Positions 1 to 7,505 of a DNA stretch of 64,000 bases are shown one piece after another. Under the pieces are notes generated by a model. It saw only the letters and a program-made list of their open reading frames with translations. It was not told the DNA's origin and made no database searches. Position numbers and translations under genes: made by a program. Numbering within the stretch: position 1 is the stretch's first letter; the number at the start of each line of letters is the position of its first letter. This stretch comes from Clostridium hydrogenum (lineage in GTDB: Bacteria; Bacillota; Clostridia; Clostridiales; Clostridiaceae): positions 558,001 to 622,000 of the forward strand of contig NZ_JAEACT010000003.1 in the NCBI RefSeq assembly GCF_021432385.1, given 5' to 3'.

Positions 1-17
1 ACATTATCTATCTATAA

Positions 18-581
18 TTACATTTCCCTAAAGTATTTAATTCTTTTCAATACTTTTGATAAAGGAACTGCTATTATCATTCCAACAATCACTTGCGCTA
101 CATCTTCTCCAATATGAGTTGCCTGTAAAATCCAGCATTGTGACCATGGAAATCCCATCAAATAATGATCTAGAAAAACTCCTGCAAAATAGTAAGCTCC
201 TATCATCCATATGCCGCCAACTATAAATCCAAATATGTTATTAACTATACTTTCTCCATTATAATTATTCCTATAGGCAATAGTCGCTGCCAAGTAAGCC
301 ATAACACCTTTAATAATTAAAGTAAATGGTGCCCAAGCAGGCGCTGTTGATAACAAATCAAATAATCCCATTCCTAAAGCAGATGCAATAACTGCATTTT
401 TCCTTCTAAGAATTATTGCAGCTACAAATACCATGGCATCTCCTGCGTGCACAAAGCCTTTATAACCAAGTCCAACTGGTATCCCCGTAAGTTTAGTGGC
501 TACAAAAACTATTGCTGCCATAAGTGATATTTGTGCTATATCCCTTACTGCGTAACTAGTATTAAATGTCTTTTGCTCCAT
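18..581 (-). CDS. ECF-type transporter substrate-binding (S) subunit, substrate unknown
   Basis: The product is 187 residues and very hydrophobic, with five or six likely membrane helices and a short basic C-terminus. A glycine-rich stretch with HAGDAMVF near residue 47, followed by a helix pair containing GMGLFDLLS and APFTLIIKG, matches the S subunits of energy-coupling-factor importers (ECF_trnsprt/PF07155-like). Such subunits bind a vitamin or similar small molecule and work with shared EcfA/EcfA'/EcfT, which are not in this window. A good ribosome binding site (GGAGGGGC) precedes the ATG. A perfect palindrome (603-624) lies between the likely -10 box and the start, so the gene is probably under a dedicated repressor. 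The substrate cannot be told from sequence; no known riboswitch was recognised upstream. Confidence 0.75.
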   Translation of the reverse strand: MEQKTFNTSYAVRDIAQISLMAAIVFVATKLTGIPVGLGYKGFVHAGDAMVFVAAIILRRKNAVIASALGMGLFDLLSTAPAWAPFTLIIKGVMAYLAATIAYRNNYNGESIVNNIFGFIVGGIWMIGAYYFAGVFLDHYLMGFPWSQCWILQATHIGEDVAQVIVGMIIAVPLSKVLKRIKYFREM

Positions 582-602
582 AATGCCCCTCCATATTATT
601 TA

Positions 603-631
603 TTCTTATAGATATCTATAAGAACATTATA
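603..631 (-). promoter_or_regulatory. promoter with perfect palindromic operator for the ECF S gene
   Basis: On the minus strand TATAAT (631-626) follows TTTGCA (654-649) with a 17-bp spacer. A perfect 22-bp palindrome (603-624, centre TAGATATCTA) begins just downstream of the -10 box, where it would cover the transcription start. This is a classical repressor position. The cognate regulator is not identifiable here. Confidence 0.6.
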
Positions 632-735
632 TTTAAATAAAATTTTTATGCAAATGTACCCATACAATTCATGTATTATTTTTAAATTATTGATAATAAT
701 AAATTTGATATTGATTTTTATAGGAGATGATATAT

Positions 736-891
736 ATGAACATTTTAAGATGGATTTGCAGTCTAGCTTTTCTCACATTGATATCCACCTTAATTGTGAA
801 AACTGGTATAACTGCCATAAACTTATTGTTAACAATATCAGCTTTTGTTTTCCTTATCGATGCCATATTGTATAAAAAACGAAGTCTGTAA
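736..891 (+). CDS. small membrane protein of 51 residues
   Basis: The reading frame has an AGGAG ribosome binding site at 722-726, nine bases before the ATG. It encodes 51 residues with two hydrophobic segments (about residues 6-20 and 27-44) and a basic C-terminal tail (YKKRSL). It resembles the short two-helix proteins of unknown function common in Firmicutes, but I cannot name a family. It stands alone between a divergent ECF gene and repeat element copy A. A longer overlapping frame at 648-875 has no ribosome binding site and is not preferred. Confidence 0.55.
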   Translation: MNILRWICSLAFLTLISTLIVKTGITAINLLLTISAFVFLIDAILYKKRSL

Positions 892-934
892 TTTTAATAA
901 GTATACAATATTAAGATTTATTAATATGTAACTT

Positions 935-1191
935 AAAATTATTGCGAAGTATTAAACCAAAGTACAAAGTATAAAATACAGAGTACAAAGAAGGATGATT
1001 TACCTTTCCTTACGTCAGGTAAATCTTAAACTTAAATGTTGTCAGCTTCGCTGAACAACATTAGGATTGCGATTGCGTAATCAATCAAAAAAATAAGTTT
1101 TAAGATTTTCTGTATCTTTGCTACAGAAAATCATCATTCACTGTACTTTGTTCTCTGTACTCTGTACTCTGAATAAAGCTTCGCAATATTT
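935..1191. repeat. modular hairpin-core element, copy A (complete)
   Basis: The outer inverted ends are AAATTATTGCGAAG (left) and CTTCGCAATATTT (right). Inside are short tandem motifs (GAGTACA type) on the left and their complement on the right. The core holds hairpin H1 (997-1025, GATTTACCT/AGGTAAATC), H2 around CAGC-TTCG-CTG, H3 (ATTGC type) and H4 (1104-1132, GATTTTCTGTA/TACAGAAAATC). A CTTAA..CTTA / TAAGTTTTAAG pairing encloses H2 and H3. No protein is encoded. Confidence 0.8.
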
Positions 1192-1317
1192 AAGAACTTT
1201 TCATATAATATACATCCATTGTTAAATTTACATTACCTACCGTTAAATTTGTAATTCTTTTTTAACCTATTCCTTATATTTATATGTTATAATTTATTCT
1301 GTTGTGGAGGTGAATTA

Positions 1318-2289
1318 ATGATAACTGTAAATAGACAAAACACTTTAAGTTATTTTAAACGAATATTTGATTTCTTAGGAGAATATTATCCACTAATAAT
1401 TGGTGCAATAATTTTTATAAAAACATTTACCATCTACATATCTAGTGCAACCCCTGGATATAAATTAATTGTATCAATATATTGGTTCATTTTTGTTACT
1501 GCCTACAAGGATATGCGAAAGGACATTAAATTACTACCATTCATAGTCCTTTGCATACCAATCTTTTTGTTTTTATCCTATATACTTAATCATGGATATG
1601 CAATGTGGGGAACAATGCTAAACTTTGAAAGAAAGCTTCATGTAGTGATTGATTTAAATCCAATTTTCAAAAAAATCCCATTTAATGATGCTTCCTTTGC
1701 TAGAATTTACAAGAATCAAACTCTAACTTGGTTTTTCCGTTTAGTATATAATAACGGCTTTGTTGTTCCACCTTTAATGTGCTTTTTTCGTGCAATTATT
1801 GCTATGGATTTAAAAAAGGCATTGAAATATCTTTGCTCTGCACATATATTTCAAGTATTTATAATAAGCCCATTTTATATAACTTTCCATCTTCAAGAAG
1901 TTTGGTATGTTTTGGGTCAACCTGATGGCTTAGCTAGAGTATTTCATTCACAGGCTGAAAAATCAGGAACGGTTTTAAATTGTTTCCCATCTATGCATAC
2001 TTCTATATCTTTTGCGGCTTTTTTACTTGTACTTAGAGAAAAAGATAAAATTTTCAAAACTATTTGGGGATTTTTCTGCTTATGCGTTATTTATTCAACA
2101 ATGTATCTTGAAATACACTGGGTTATTGATATAATTGGTGGATTGATATTAGCATACTGTACTGTTAAATTAACTGATTTTGTATTCGATAAAATAGAAA
2201 AAAAGATTAAGCCTTTGTTGGACAAGTATTATTATAAAAATAAATCCATTTCCGTTTCAATAGATGACTCTGTATCAACTTCAAATTAA
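1318..2289 (+). CDS. PAP2-superfamily membrane phosphatase/phosphotransferase (paralogue 1)
   Basis: This 323-residue multi-pass membrane protein carries two PAP2 catalytic motifs in the C-terminal half: CFPSMHTS (the PSMH motif) and, about 45 residues later, HWVIDIIGG (the S-R-x6-H-x3-D related region, here H-x3-D). The long N-terminal half and the PSMH spelling resemble the PAP2_3 (inositolphosphotransferase Aur1/Ipt1-like) branch, which acts on lipid phosphates at the membrane. The substrate is not predictable. GGAGG precedes the ATG by seven bases. It is followed 435 bp later by a close paralogue on the same strand. The two share their promoter-proximal sequence, which suggests a tandem duplication. 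Giant hairpin N1 begins immediately after the stop. Confidence 0.8.
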   Translation: MITVNRQNTLSYFKRIFDFLGEYYPLIIGAIIFIKTFTIYISSATPGYKLIVSIYWFIFVTAYKDMRKDIKLLPFIVLCIPIFLFLSYILNHGYAMWGTMLNFERKLHVVIDLNPIFKKIPFNDASFARIYKNQTLTWFFRLVYNNGFVVPPLMCFFRAIIAMDLKKALKYLCSAHIFQVFIISPFYITFHLQEVWYVLGQPDGLARVFHSQAEKSGTVLNCFPSMHTSISFAAFLLVLREKDKIFKTIWGFFCLCVIYSTMYLEIHWVIDIIGGLILAYCTVKLTDFVFDKIEKKIKPLLDKYYYKNKSISVSIDDSVSTSN

Positions 2290-2290
2290 A

Positions 2291-2502
2291 TGGCTATGTT
2301 TTAAAAGAATGTTGATATGAGCTTATGACATTAATGGACTCTAAGAATTGCACGTTTATAATTTGCTACCCATTTAGATGCATCGTCCTGATGCCTAAAT
2401 GGCTTTGACCGTCCTAGTCAAAATTACGCAAATTATAAACGAGCAATCCTAAGAGTCCATAAAAGCCAATACATCACATCAACATTCTTTTAAAAATAGC
2501 TA
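2291..2502. repeat. giant imperfect hairpin N1 directly after a stop codon
   Basis: Outer arms are GGCTATGTTTTAAAAGAATG and its near complement ending at 2502. Inner arms GGACTCT..AATTGC and CGTTTATAATTTGC pair with GCAAATTATAAACG..GCAAT and AGAGTCC. The apical part contains GATGCATCGTCCTGATGC and GACCGTCCTAGTC. A second, one-armed copy lies at 7365-7503. Confidence 0.75.
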
Positions 2503-2517
2503 AACTTACTAAAGGAA

Positions 2518-2565
2518 GCTATGTTTTAAATAAGTGTGAAAATCAACACTTATTTAAAACATAGC
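2518..2565. terminator. repeated 50-bp terminator-like palindrome, copy S1
   Basis: GCTATGTTTTAAATAAGTGT pairs perfectly with ACACTTATTTAAAACATAGC around a GAAAATCA loop. The same palindrome occurs at 33612, 51338, 52687 and (decayed) 56830, always just downstream of genes. It may act as an intrinsic terminator in either direction, although the U tract is weak here. Confidence 0.65.
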
Positions 2566-2582
2566 CAATTAAATAAAAACTT

Positions 2583-2625
2583 GGGCTGTAACACTAAAAA
2601 ATTATTATGTTACAGCTCCAATTTT
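2583..2625 (+). terminator. possible terminator hairpin upstream of the second PAP2 gene
   Basis: GCTGTAAC (2585-2592) pairs with GTTACAGC (2609-2616) and is followed by CCAATTTTATT. This could end read-through from the first PAP2 gene before the second promoter. Confidence 0.4.
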
Positions 2626-2684
2626 ATTCAATTCAATAGTTAACAAATTTATAATTTTCTTTTCTTATATTTAACTTGCCTCAA

Positions 2685-2723
2685 TTTATATGTTATAATT
2701 TATTCTGTTATGGAGGTGAATTA
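2685..2723 (+). promoter_or_regulatory. extended -10 promoter shared by both PAP2 paralogues
   Basis: ATATGTTATAAT (extended TGnTATAAT) followed by TTATTCTGTT and GGAGGTGAATTA precedes this ATG, and precedes the first paralogue at 1318 almost base for base. Retention of the promoter and leader in both copies supports duplication of the whole gene with its control region. Confidence 0.55.
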
Positions 2724-3689
2724 ATGACATCTATAGATAGACAAGCTTTTTCTACACATATAAAAAAAATGTGTAATTTTCTAGAGGAATATTACACATT
2801 AATAATAGGAGCTATAATTTTTTTAATAACTTTGCAAATTTATAATTCTCAAGTAACATCTGAATACAAGTTTATTGCATCATTAGTTTGGCTTGGATTT
2901 CTCACTGCATATTCAGATATGCGAAAAGATGTTAAATGGGTGCCATTTATAATTCTTTGCATACCTCTTTTTTTATTTCTAGCATATATATGTCTTAATG
3001 GTTATGGAATATGGCAATCTATACTTGCATTTGAAAGAAGAATTGGACCATTATTTAATTTAGATGCACTTTTTAAAAGCATACCATTTAACGATGCATC
3101 CTTTGCACGAATTTATAAAAGTGAAAATTTAACCTGGTTTATGAGATTAGTTTATAATACTGGCTATATAGCTTGCCCTTTGATGTGCTTTTACCGTTCA
3201 ATTATTATAAAAGATTTAAAAAAAGGTCTAAAGTATCTTTGCTCAGCACATGTATTTCAAATTTTTTTAATCAGCCCATTTTACATAACGTGTTTTTTAC
3301 AAGAGGTTTGGTATGTTTTAGGTGACCCTGATGGAGTAGGTAGAGTGTTTCATTCACAGGCCGAAAAAGAAATGACAGTTATAAATTGTTTTCCATCAAT
3401 GCATACTTCGATAGCTTTTGCAGCTTTTTTACTTGTACTTAGGGAAAAGGATAAAATTTTTAAATACCTTTGGGGATTTTATTGCCTATCTGTTATTTAT
3501 TCAACACTGTATCTTGAGGTTCATTGGCTTCTTGATGTTGTTGGTGGATTAATATTAGGTTATTTTTCAGTTAAACTAGCAGATTTTGTATTTGGAAAAA
3601 TAGACAAGAAAATCAAACCACTATTAGACAGGTATTACTATAAAGATAAAACTATTTCAATAGATACTAATATTTCAGCAGAACAATAA
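2724..3689 (+). CDS. PAP2-superfamily membrane phosphatase/phosphotransferase (paralogue 2)
   Basis: This 321-residue paralogue of the gene at 1318 keeps the same layout: N-terminal membrane helices, the conserved block IPFNDASFARIYK, then NCFPSMHTS and HWLLDVVGG as PAP2 catalytic motifs. I place the start at the ATG seven bases after GGAGG. The upstream in-frame TTG at 2676 lies ahead of the promoter -10 box and is unlikely. The two proteins are clearly homologous along their full length but differ at many positions, so the duplication is not recent at the protein level. The lipid substrate is unknown. Confidence 0.8.
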   Translation: MTSIDRQAFSTHIKKMCNFLEEYYTLIIGAIIFLITLQIYNSQVTSEYKFIASLVWLGFLTAYSDMRKDVKWVPFIILCIPLFLFLAYICLNGYGIWQSILAFERRIGPLFNLDALFKSIPFNDASFARIYKSENLTWFMRLVYNTGYIACPLMCFYRSIIIKDLKKGLKYLCSAHVFQIFLISPFYITCFLQEVWYVLGDPDGVGRVFHSQAEKEMTVINCFPSMHTSIAFAAFLLVLREKDKIFKYLWGFYCLSVIYSTLYLEVHWLLDVVGGLILGYFSVKLADFVFGKIDKKIKPLLDRYYYKDKTISIDTNISAEQ

Positions 3690-3711
3690 CCTTAATATAG
3701 ATGTACAATTT

Positions 3712-4012
3712 GGAACATTGAAATTACAAATACTAAGTTTATCCTGACAAATTACAATTTAACTCAGAGTACAAAGTACAGAGTACAGAGTACAATGAAG
3801 GACGATTTTTCTCCGTTAGCACTACGAAAAATCTGAAAACTTATTTTCTTTATTGCTGCGCAATCGCGCCATTAATGGCGCTCAGCGAAGCTGAGGACAT
3901 TTAAGTTTAAGATTTACCTGAGAGAATCGAAAGGTAAATAATCCTTCTTTGTACTCTGCTCGATAAATTGTAATTTAACAGGATAAACTTGGTATTAGCA
4001 ATTTTAATCTTC
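3712..4012. repeat. modular hairpin-core element, copy B (complete, reverse core)
   Basis: Outer inverted ends are GGAACATTGAAATTACAAAT and, on the right, the near complement ending at about 4012; both contain AAGTTTATCCTG and AATTACAATTTA. AGAGTAC-type tandem motifs follow inward. The core is in the opposite orientation to copy A: H4 variant GATTTTTC/GAAAAATC, H3 ATTGCTGCGCAAT, H2 CTCAGC-GAA-GCTGAG, then H1 GATTTACCT/AGGTAAAT. Confidence 0.8.
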
Positions 4013-4037
4013 AAGATTGTTTATCTATATAAACGAC

Positions 4038-4094
4038 AGCCTTAACCTTGAAACTAGAATCTGCATATAGCAGACTAGTTTCAAGGTTAAGGCT
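4038..4094. repeat. perfect 20-bp-stem hairpin
   Basis: AGCCTTAACCTTGAAACTAG pairs perfectly with its complement ending at 4094, and the loop itself holds TCTGC-ATATA-GCAGA. It lies 210 bp beyond the prfC stop. No U tract follows on either strand, so a terminator role is doubtful. Confidence 0.6.
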
Positions 4095-4150
4095 ATCGCA
4101 CTAAATTATTTTATACACAAATTTTAAACATTGAGAACCAAAGTGTAGGC

Positions 4151-4242
4151 AAAATTTCGTAGGCACACTAATATTTTTGATTAATTTATGTCTTTGAAAT
4201 GGATCTCTAGGAATTAATAATATAGGTTCAAGAATCTTAATG
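4151..4242 (-). repeat. interspersed repeat P, copy 1
   Basis: On the minus strand this reads TTAAGATTCTTGAACCTATA, then ATAAATTAATCAAAAATAT and GTGCCTACGAAATTTTGCC. The same blocks occur in the same order at 25962-26052. It ends in the CCTACGGAATTTTG motif that also accompanies the L-type giant hairpins. Confidence 0.6.
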
Positions 4243-4304
4243 GGCTTACGCCCAAGCCCATCTGGTATGTGTTCTTTCATTAAACCACTTAATTTGCAAT
4301 AGTT

Positions 4305-5894
4305 TTAGCCTTTTCCAACACCAGAAAGAACTAAACCTTTATTATGCTCAAGTGCCCATGATATTGACCATTCGCTTTGGAACAATAAAAGTTCTCTTTC
4401 CTTCAAATCTCTCACACGCTTTGTATCTGAAGTTATTGTTAACTTATCTAAATCAAAGTCATTATTTTCAATCCATCTTATATTTTTGAATGGTAGCATA
4501 TCCATTTTAATATCTACGTTATATTCACTTTTTAATCTGTATTGCAATACTTCAAATTGAAGTACACCAACAACTCCAACTATAAGTTCTTCTACACCTA
4601 TATTAATTTCCTTAAAGACCTGTATTGCACCTTCTTGTGCTATTTGAGTTATACCTTTAATAAACTGTTTTCTCTTCATAGTGTCTATAGTTCTAACTCT
4701 AGCAAAATGTTCTGGTGCAAAAACTGGAATACCCTCAAATTTAAATTTTTCTTGGCTTTCGCAAAGGGTATCACCTATGCTAAAAATACCTGGGTCAAAT
4801 ACACCTATAATATCTCCTGCATAGGCTTCTTCTATTATTTCTCTATCTTGAGCCAAAAATTGCTGCGGCTGTGTAAGTCTTATTTTATTATTCTTTTGAA
4901 CATGATATACTTCCATGCCCTTTGTAAACTTTCCAGAACAAATTCTCATAAATGCAATTCTATCTCTATGTGCTTTGTTCATATTTGCTTGTATTTTGAA
5001 TACAAAGGCTGAAAAGTCTTTTCTAAATACATCTATTTCGCCTTTATCAGATACTCTTGAAAGTGGCGCTGTAGTAAGTTTTAGAAACTCTTCAAGGAAT
5101 GGCTCTACACCAAAATTAGTAAGAGCACTACCAAAAAACACAGGAGTAAGTTCTCCACTTCTTACTTTTTCTAAATCAAATTCATCCCCTGCTTCATTAA
5201 GAAGTTCTATATCTTCAATTAACTTATCATGAAGTGCATCACCTAAAAGATCTCTAAAGACAACATCATCTACATCACCCTCTACAGCATCAACTTCTGT
5301 TTGACCGTGATTTCCGCCATTAAATACTTGTATTTTTTTATTATTTCTTTCATATACACCTTTAAAATCTTTACCTGAACCAATTGGCCAATTAATGGGA
5401 TAAGATTTTATACCAAGTTCATTTTCTATATCCTCAAGAAGTTCAAATGGATCCTTACTTTCTCTGTCCATCTTGTTTATGAAAGTAAATATCGGTATTC
5501 CACGAAGACTGCAAACATTAAATAATTTTTTAGTTTGAGCTTCTATTCCCTTTGCTGCATCGATTACCATTACAGCACTATCGGCTGCCATTAACGTTCT
5601 ATATGTGTCTTCACTAAAGTCTTGATGCCCTGGTGTATCAAGTATGTTAATGCAATATCCCTCATAGTTAAACTGCATAACAGATGATGTTACAGATATT
5701 CCTCTTTGCTTTTCTATTTCCATCCAGTCTGATACCGCATGTTTTGCTGCTTTTCTTGCTTTAACAGAACCTGCAAGTCTTATAGCTCCTCCATAAAGCA
5801 ATAGCTTTTCTGTAAGTGTAGTTTTTCCAGCATCCGGGTGAGATATTATTGCAAACGTTCGTCTTTTTTCTATTTCATTTATAAACTCAGACAT
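4305..5894 (-). CDS. prfC: peptide chain release factor 3
   Basis: This 529-residue translational GTPase has the full RF3 length. The G1 motif SHPDAGKTT lies near residue 18, the switch II DTPGHQDF near residue 86, and NKMD near residue 140, followed by the EF-Tu-like domain II and the RF3 C-terminal domain. RF3 recycles RF1/RF2 from the ribosome after peptide release. The start is preceded by AAAGGAGA. It is monocistronic and flanked by repeat-rich spacers. Confidence 0.95.
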   Translation of the reverse strand: MSEFINEIEKRRTFAIISHPDAGKTTLTEKLLLYGGAIRLAGSVKARKAAKHAVSDWMEIEKQRGISVTSSVMQFNYEGYCINILDTPGHQDFSEDTYRTLMAADSAVMVIDAAKGIEAQTKKLFNVCSLRGIPIFTFINKMDRESKDPFELLEDIENELGIKSYPINWPIGSGKDFKGVYERNNKKIQVFNGGNHGQTEVDAVEGDVDDVVFRDLLGDALHDKLIEDIELLNEAGDEFDLEKVRSGELTPVFFGSALTNFGVEPFLEEFLKLTTAPLSRVSDKGEIDVFRKDFSAFVFKIQANMNKAHRDRIAFMRICSGKFTKGMEVYHVQKNNKIRLTQPQQFLAQDREIIEEAYAGDIIGVFDPGIFSIGDTLCESQEKFKFEGIPVFAPEHFARVRTIDTMKRKQFIKGITQIAQEGAIQVFKEINIGVEELIVGVVGVLQFEVLQYRLKSEYNVDIKMDMLPFKNIRWIENNDFDLDKLTITSDTKRVRDLKERELLLFQSEWSISWALEHNKGLVLSGVGKG

Positions 5895-6103
5895 ATTATT
5901 TCTCCTTTAAAAACATTTATTTTACTAAAAAAGCCTGCACCTTTACAGACCTAATAATTTTTCTTATCGTATAGATTTAATAATTAAAAATCAATGTAAT
6001 CTATTCATGTTTACATCTCCTATAATAAAATATAAAGCAAGATAAATTATATCAGTTTATAATATTTTTTTCAATAAAAAGAGATTGTTAAACGTATACA
6101 ACC

Positions 6104-6143
6104 AATTTGTACACTTATGTAATACAAATTATAATGTTATAAT
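6104..6143 (+). promoter_or_regulatory. promoter with inverted repeat for the HAD phosphatase gene
   Basis: TTGTAC (6107-6112) and TATAAT (6130-6135) are separated by 17 bp; a second TATAAT begins at 6138. AATTTGTA (6104-6111) and TACAAATT (6123-6130) form an inverted repeat spanning the -35 to -10 region, which is a possible operator. Confidence 0.5.
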
Positions 6144-6192
6144 ATTTACATAGGGTCTATAACCCATTTAAAACTAATGCAGGAGGTTTATT

Positions 6193-7005
6193 ATGTACAA
6201 ACTAATCGCCCTTGATATGGATGGAACACTCTTAAAAGATGATAAAACAATTTCTAAAGCAAATTATACTGCAATTCAAAATGCTAAGCAAAAAGGTTAT
6301 AAGGTAGTTCTCGCTACAGGAAGACCAGCAAAAGGAATAGAGCGCTATCTGTCAGAGTTAAATTTAATAGATGATGATGATTATGCAATAGCCTTTAATG
6401 GTGCCGTCGTTCAAACAACTAAATCTGGCGAAATAATAGCTGAAAACTTAATGAAATTTGATGATTTAAGTAGACTATATAGCTTAAGCAAGAAATTTAA
6501 TATAGATATACATACGCTAACTCCTAACGAATGCATAACTCCCAAAATAAACCCTTATAGCCGAAGGGAATCCTTCATGAATAATATTCCACTTATAGAA
6601 AAACCATTTGACAAAATTGATAAAAATACAAGCATAGTAAAAATAATGTTTGTTGGCTGCAAAGAAGATTTAGATAGGATTGAACCCCTAATACCAAAAG
6701 AATTTTATAAAGATTACACTGTCGTAAGAAGCGAAGATATATTTCTTGAGTTCTTAAACAAAAAAGTAAGTAAAGGTTTTGGAATAAACTTACTAGCACA
6801 AAACCTTGGCTTAAAACCAGAAGAAATTATATGCGTTGGCGATGCTGGCAATGACCTTGCCATGATAGAATATGCTGGTCTTGGTGTTGCTATGGGAAAT
6901 GCCTTTCCACAAGTAAAAGAAGCAGCAAATTATATTACAAAAACTAATGAAGAAGATGGCGTTGCTCACGTAATAAACAAGTTTTTAATTGAACAAGCAG
7001 GATAA
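6193..7005 (+). CDS. Cof-type HAD-superfamily hydrolase
   Basis: The 270-residue protein has all HAD motifs of the Cof/YidA (IIB cap) family: DMDGTL at residues 8-13 (catalytic Asp pair), ATGRP near residue 42, a conserved Lys before the last motif, and GDAGNDLAMI near residue 217. Members dephosphorylate sugar phosphates and similar metabolites in the cytoplasm; the exact substrate is not predictable. GGAGG precedes the ATG by eight bases. It is monocistronic, has its own promoter, and giant hairpin L1 begins one base after the stop codon. Confidence 0.88.
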   Translation: MYKLIALDMDGTLLKDDKTISKANYTAIQNAKQKGYKVVLATGRPAKGIERYLSELNLIDDDDYAIAFNGAVVQTTKSGEIIAENLMKFDDLSRLYSLSKKFNIDIHTLTPNECITPKINPYSRRESFMNNIPLIEKPFDKIDKNTSIVKIMFVGCKEDLDRIEPLIPKEFYKDYTVVRSEDIFLEFLNKKVSKGFGINLLAQNLGLKPEEIICVGDAGNDLAMIEYAGLGVAMGNAFPQVKEAANYITKTNEEDGVAHVINKFLIEQAG

Positions 7006-7196
7006 GGTGAATTAATAATATTGTAGGACATTAAATAAAAGCCATAAATCTAAGAAGGTAATTGTTAAAAGGCTAAGAAGTTTCAATAACTCGCAAAAGG
7101 CAGCTCAGACAATTGAAACTTCTAAGCCTTTTAACAATTACCTTCCAAGATTTATTGACTTTTATTTAAATCGTCCTACAACATTATTAATTCACC
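7006..7196. repeat. giant hairpin L1 (near-perfect 80-bp stem) directly after a stop codon
   Basis: The outer 24 bp (GGTGAATTAATAAT..) match their complement at 7173-7196 with one mismatch. Pairing continues inward through AAATAAAAG, AAGGTAATTGTTAAAAGGCT and GAAGTTTCAAT to a loop of about 24 bases holding AACTCGC..GCTCAGAC. The loop sequence is shared with L2 (25681) and L3 (63701). Confidence 0.85.
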
Positions 7197-7214
7197 TAAA
7201 CCGTGGGTTTAATG

Positions 7215-7245
7215 AAAAAATTCCTCCGTGCCTACGGAATTTTGG
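7215..7245 (+). repeat. CCGTGCCTACGG hairpin motif accompanying L1
   Basis: AAATTCC and GGAATTT enclose TCCGTGCCTACGGA. The same motif follows L2 (25888) and L3 (63652, reverse strand) at a similar distance, so it seems to belong to the L element. Confidence 0.65.
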
Positions 7246-7249
7246 AATA

Positions 7250-7365
7250 CTACAGAGTACAGTAAATGGTGATTTACCTTTCGATTCTCTCAGGCAAATC
7301 TTAAACTTAAATGGTTTCAGCTTTGCTGTACTCTGTACTCCGTACTCTGTGTTAAATTGTAATTT
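7250..7365. repeat. modular hairpin-core element, copy C (internally deleted)
   Basis: Both AGAGTAC-type ends and H1 (GATTTACC..GGCAAATC) are present, but the sequence jumps from the start of H2 (TTTCAGCTTTGCTG) straight to the right-hand tandem motifs. H3 and H4 are missing. Confidence 0.7.
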
Positions 7366-7503
7366 GCGTAATTTTGACTAGGACGGTCAAAGCCATTTAG
7401 TCACCAGGACGATGTATCTAAATGGTTAGCAAATTGTAAGCGATCAATTCTTAGATTCCATTAATTCCATAAGCCCATATCAACATTCTTTTAAAACATA
7501 TCC
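7365..7503. repeat. giant hairpin N2, one arm only
   Basis: This stretch reads as the complement of the centre and left arm of N1: GACTAGGACGGTC, CAGGACGATG, TAAATGG and ATCAACATTCTTTTAAAACA. The other arm is absent and element C sits where it should be. It starts right after the mntH stop codon in the direction of mntH. Confidence 0.65.
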
Positions 7504-7505
7504 TA

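Noticed and set aside
648..875. 75-residue plus-strand frame
   Set aside because: It has no ribosome binding site; the overlapping frame at 736-891 has AGGAG and a hydrophobic protein pattern.
961..1170. Tandem AGAGTAC/AATTCAC motifs as a CRISPR-like array
   Set aside because: The units are seven bases without spacers of constant length and no cas genes are present; they are ends of inverted-repeat elements.
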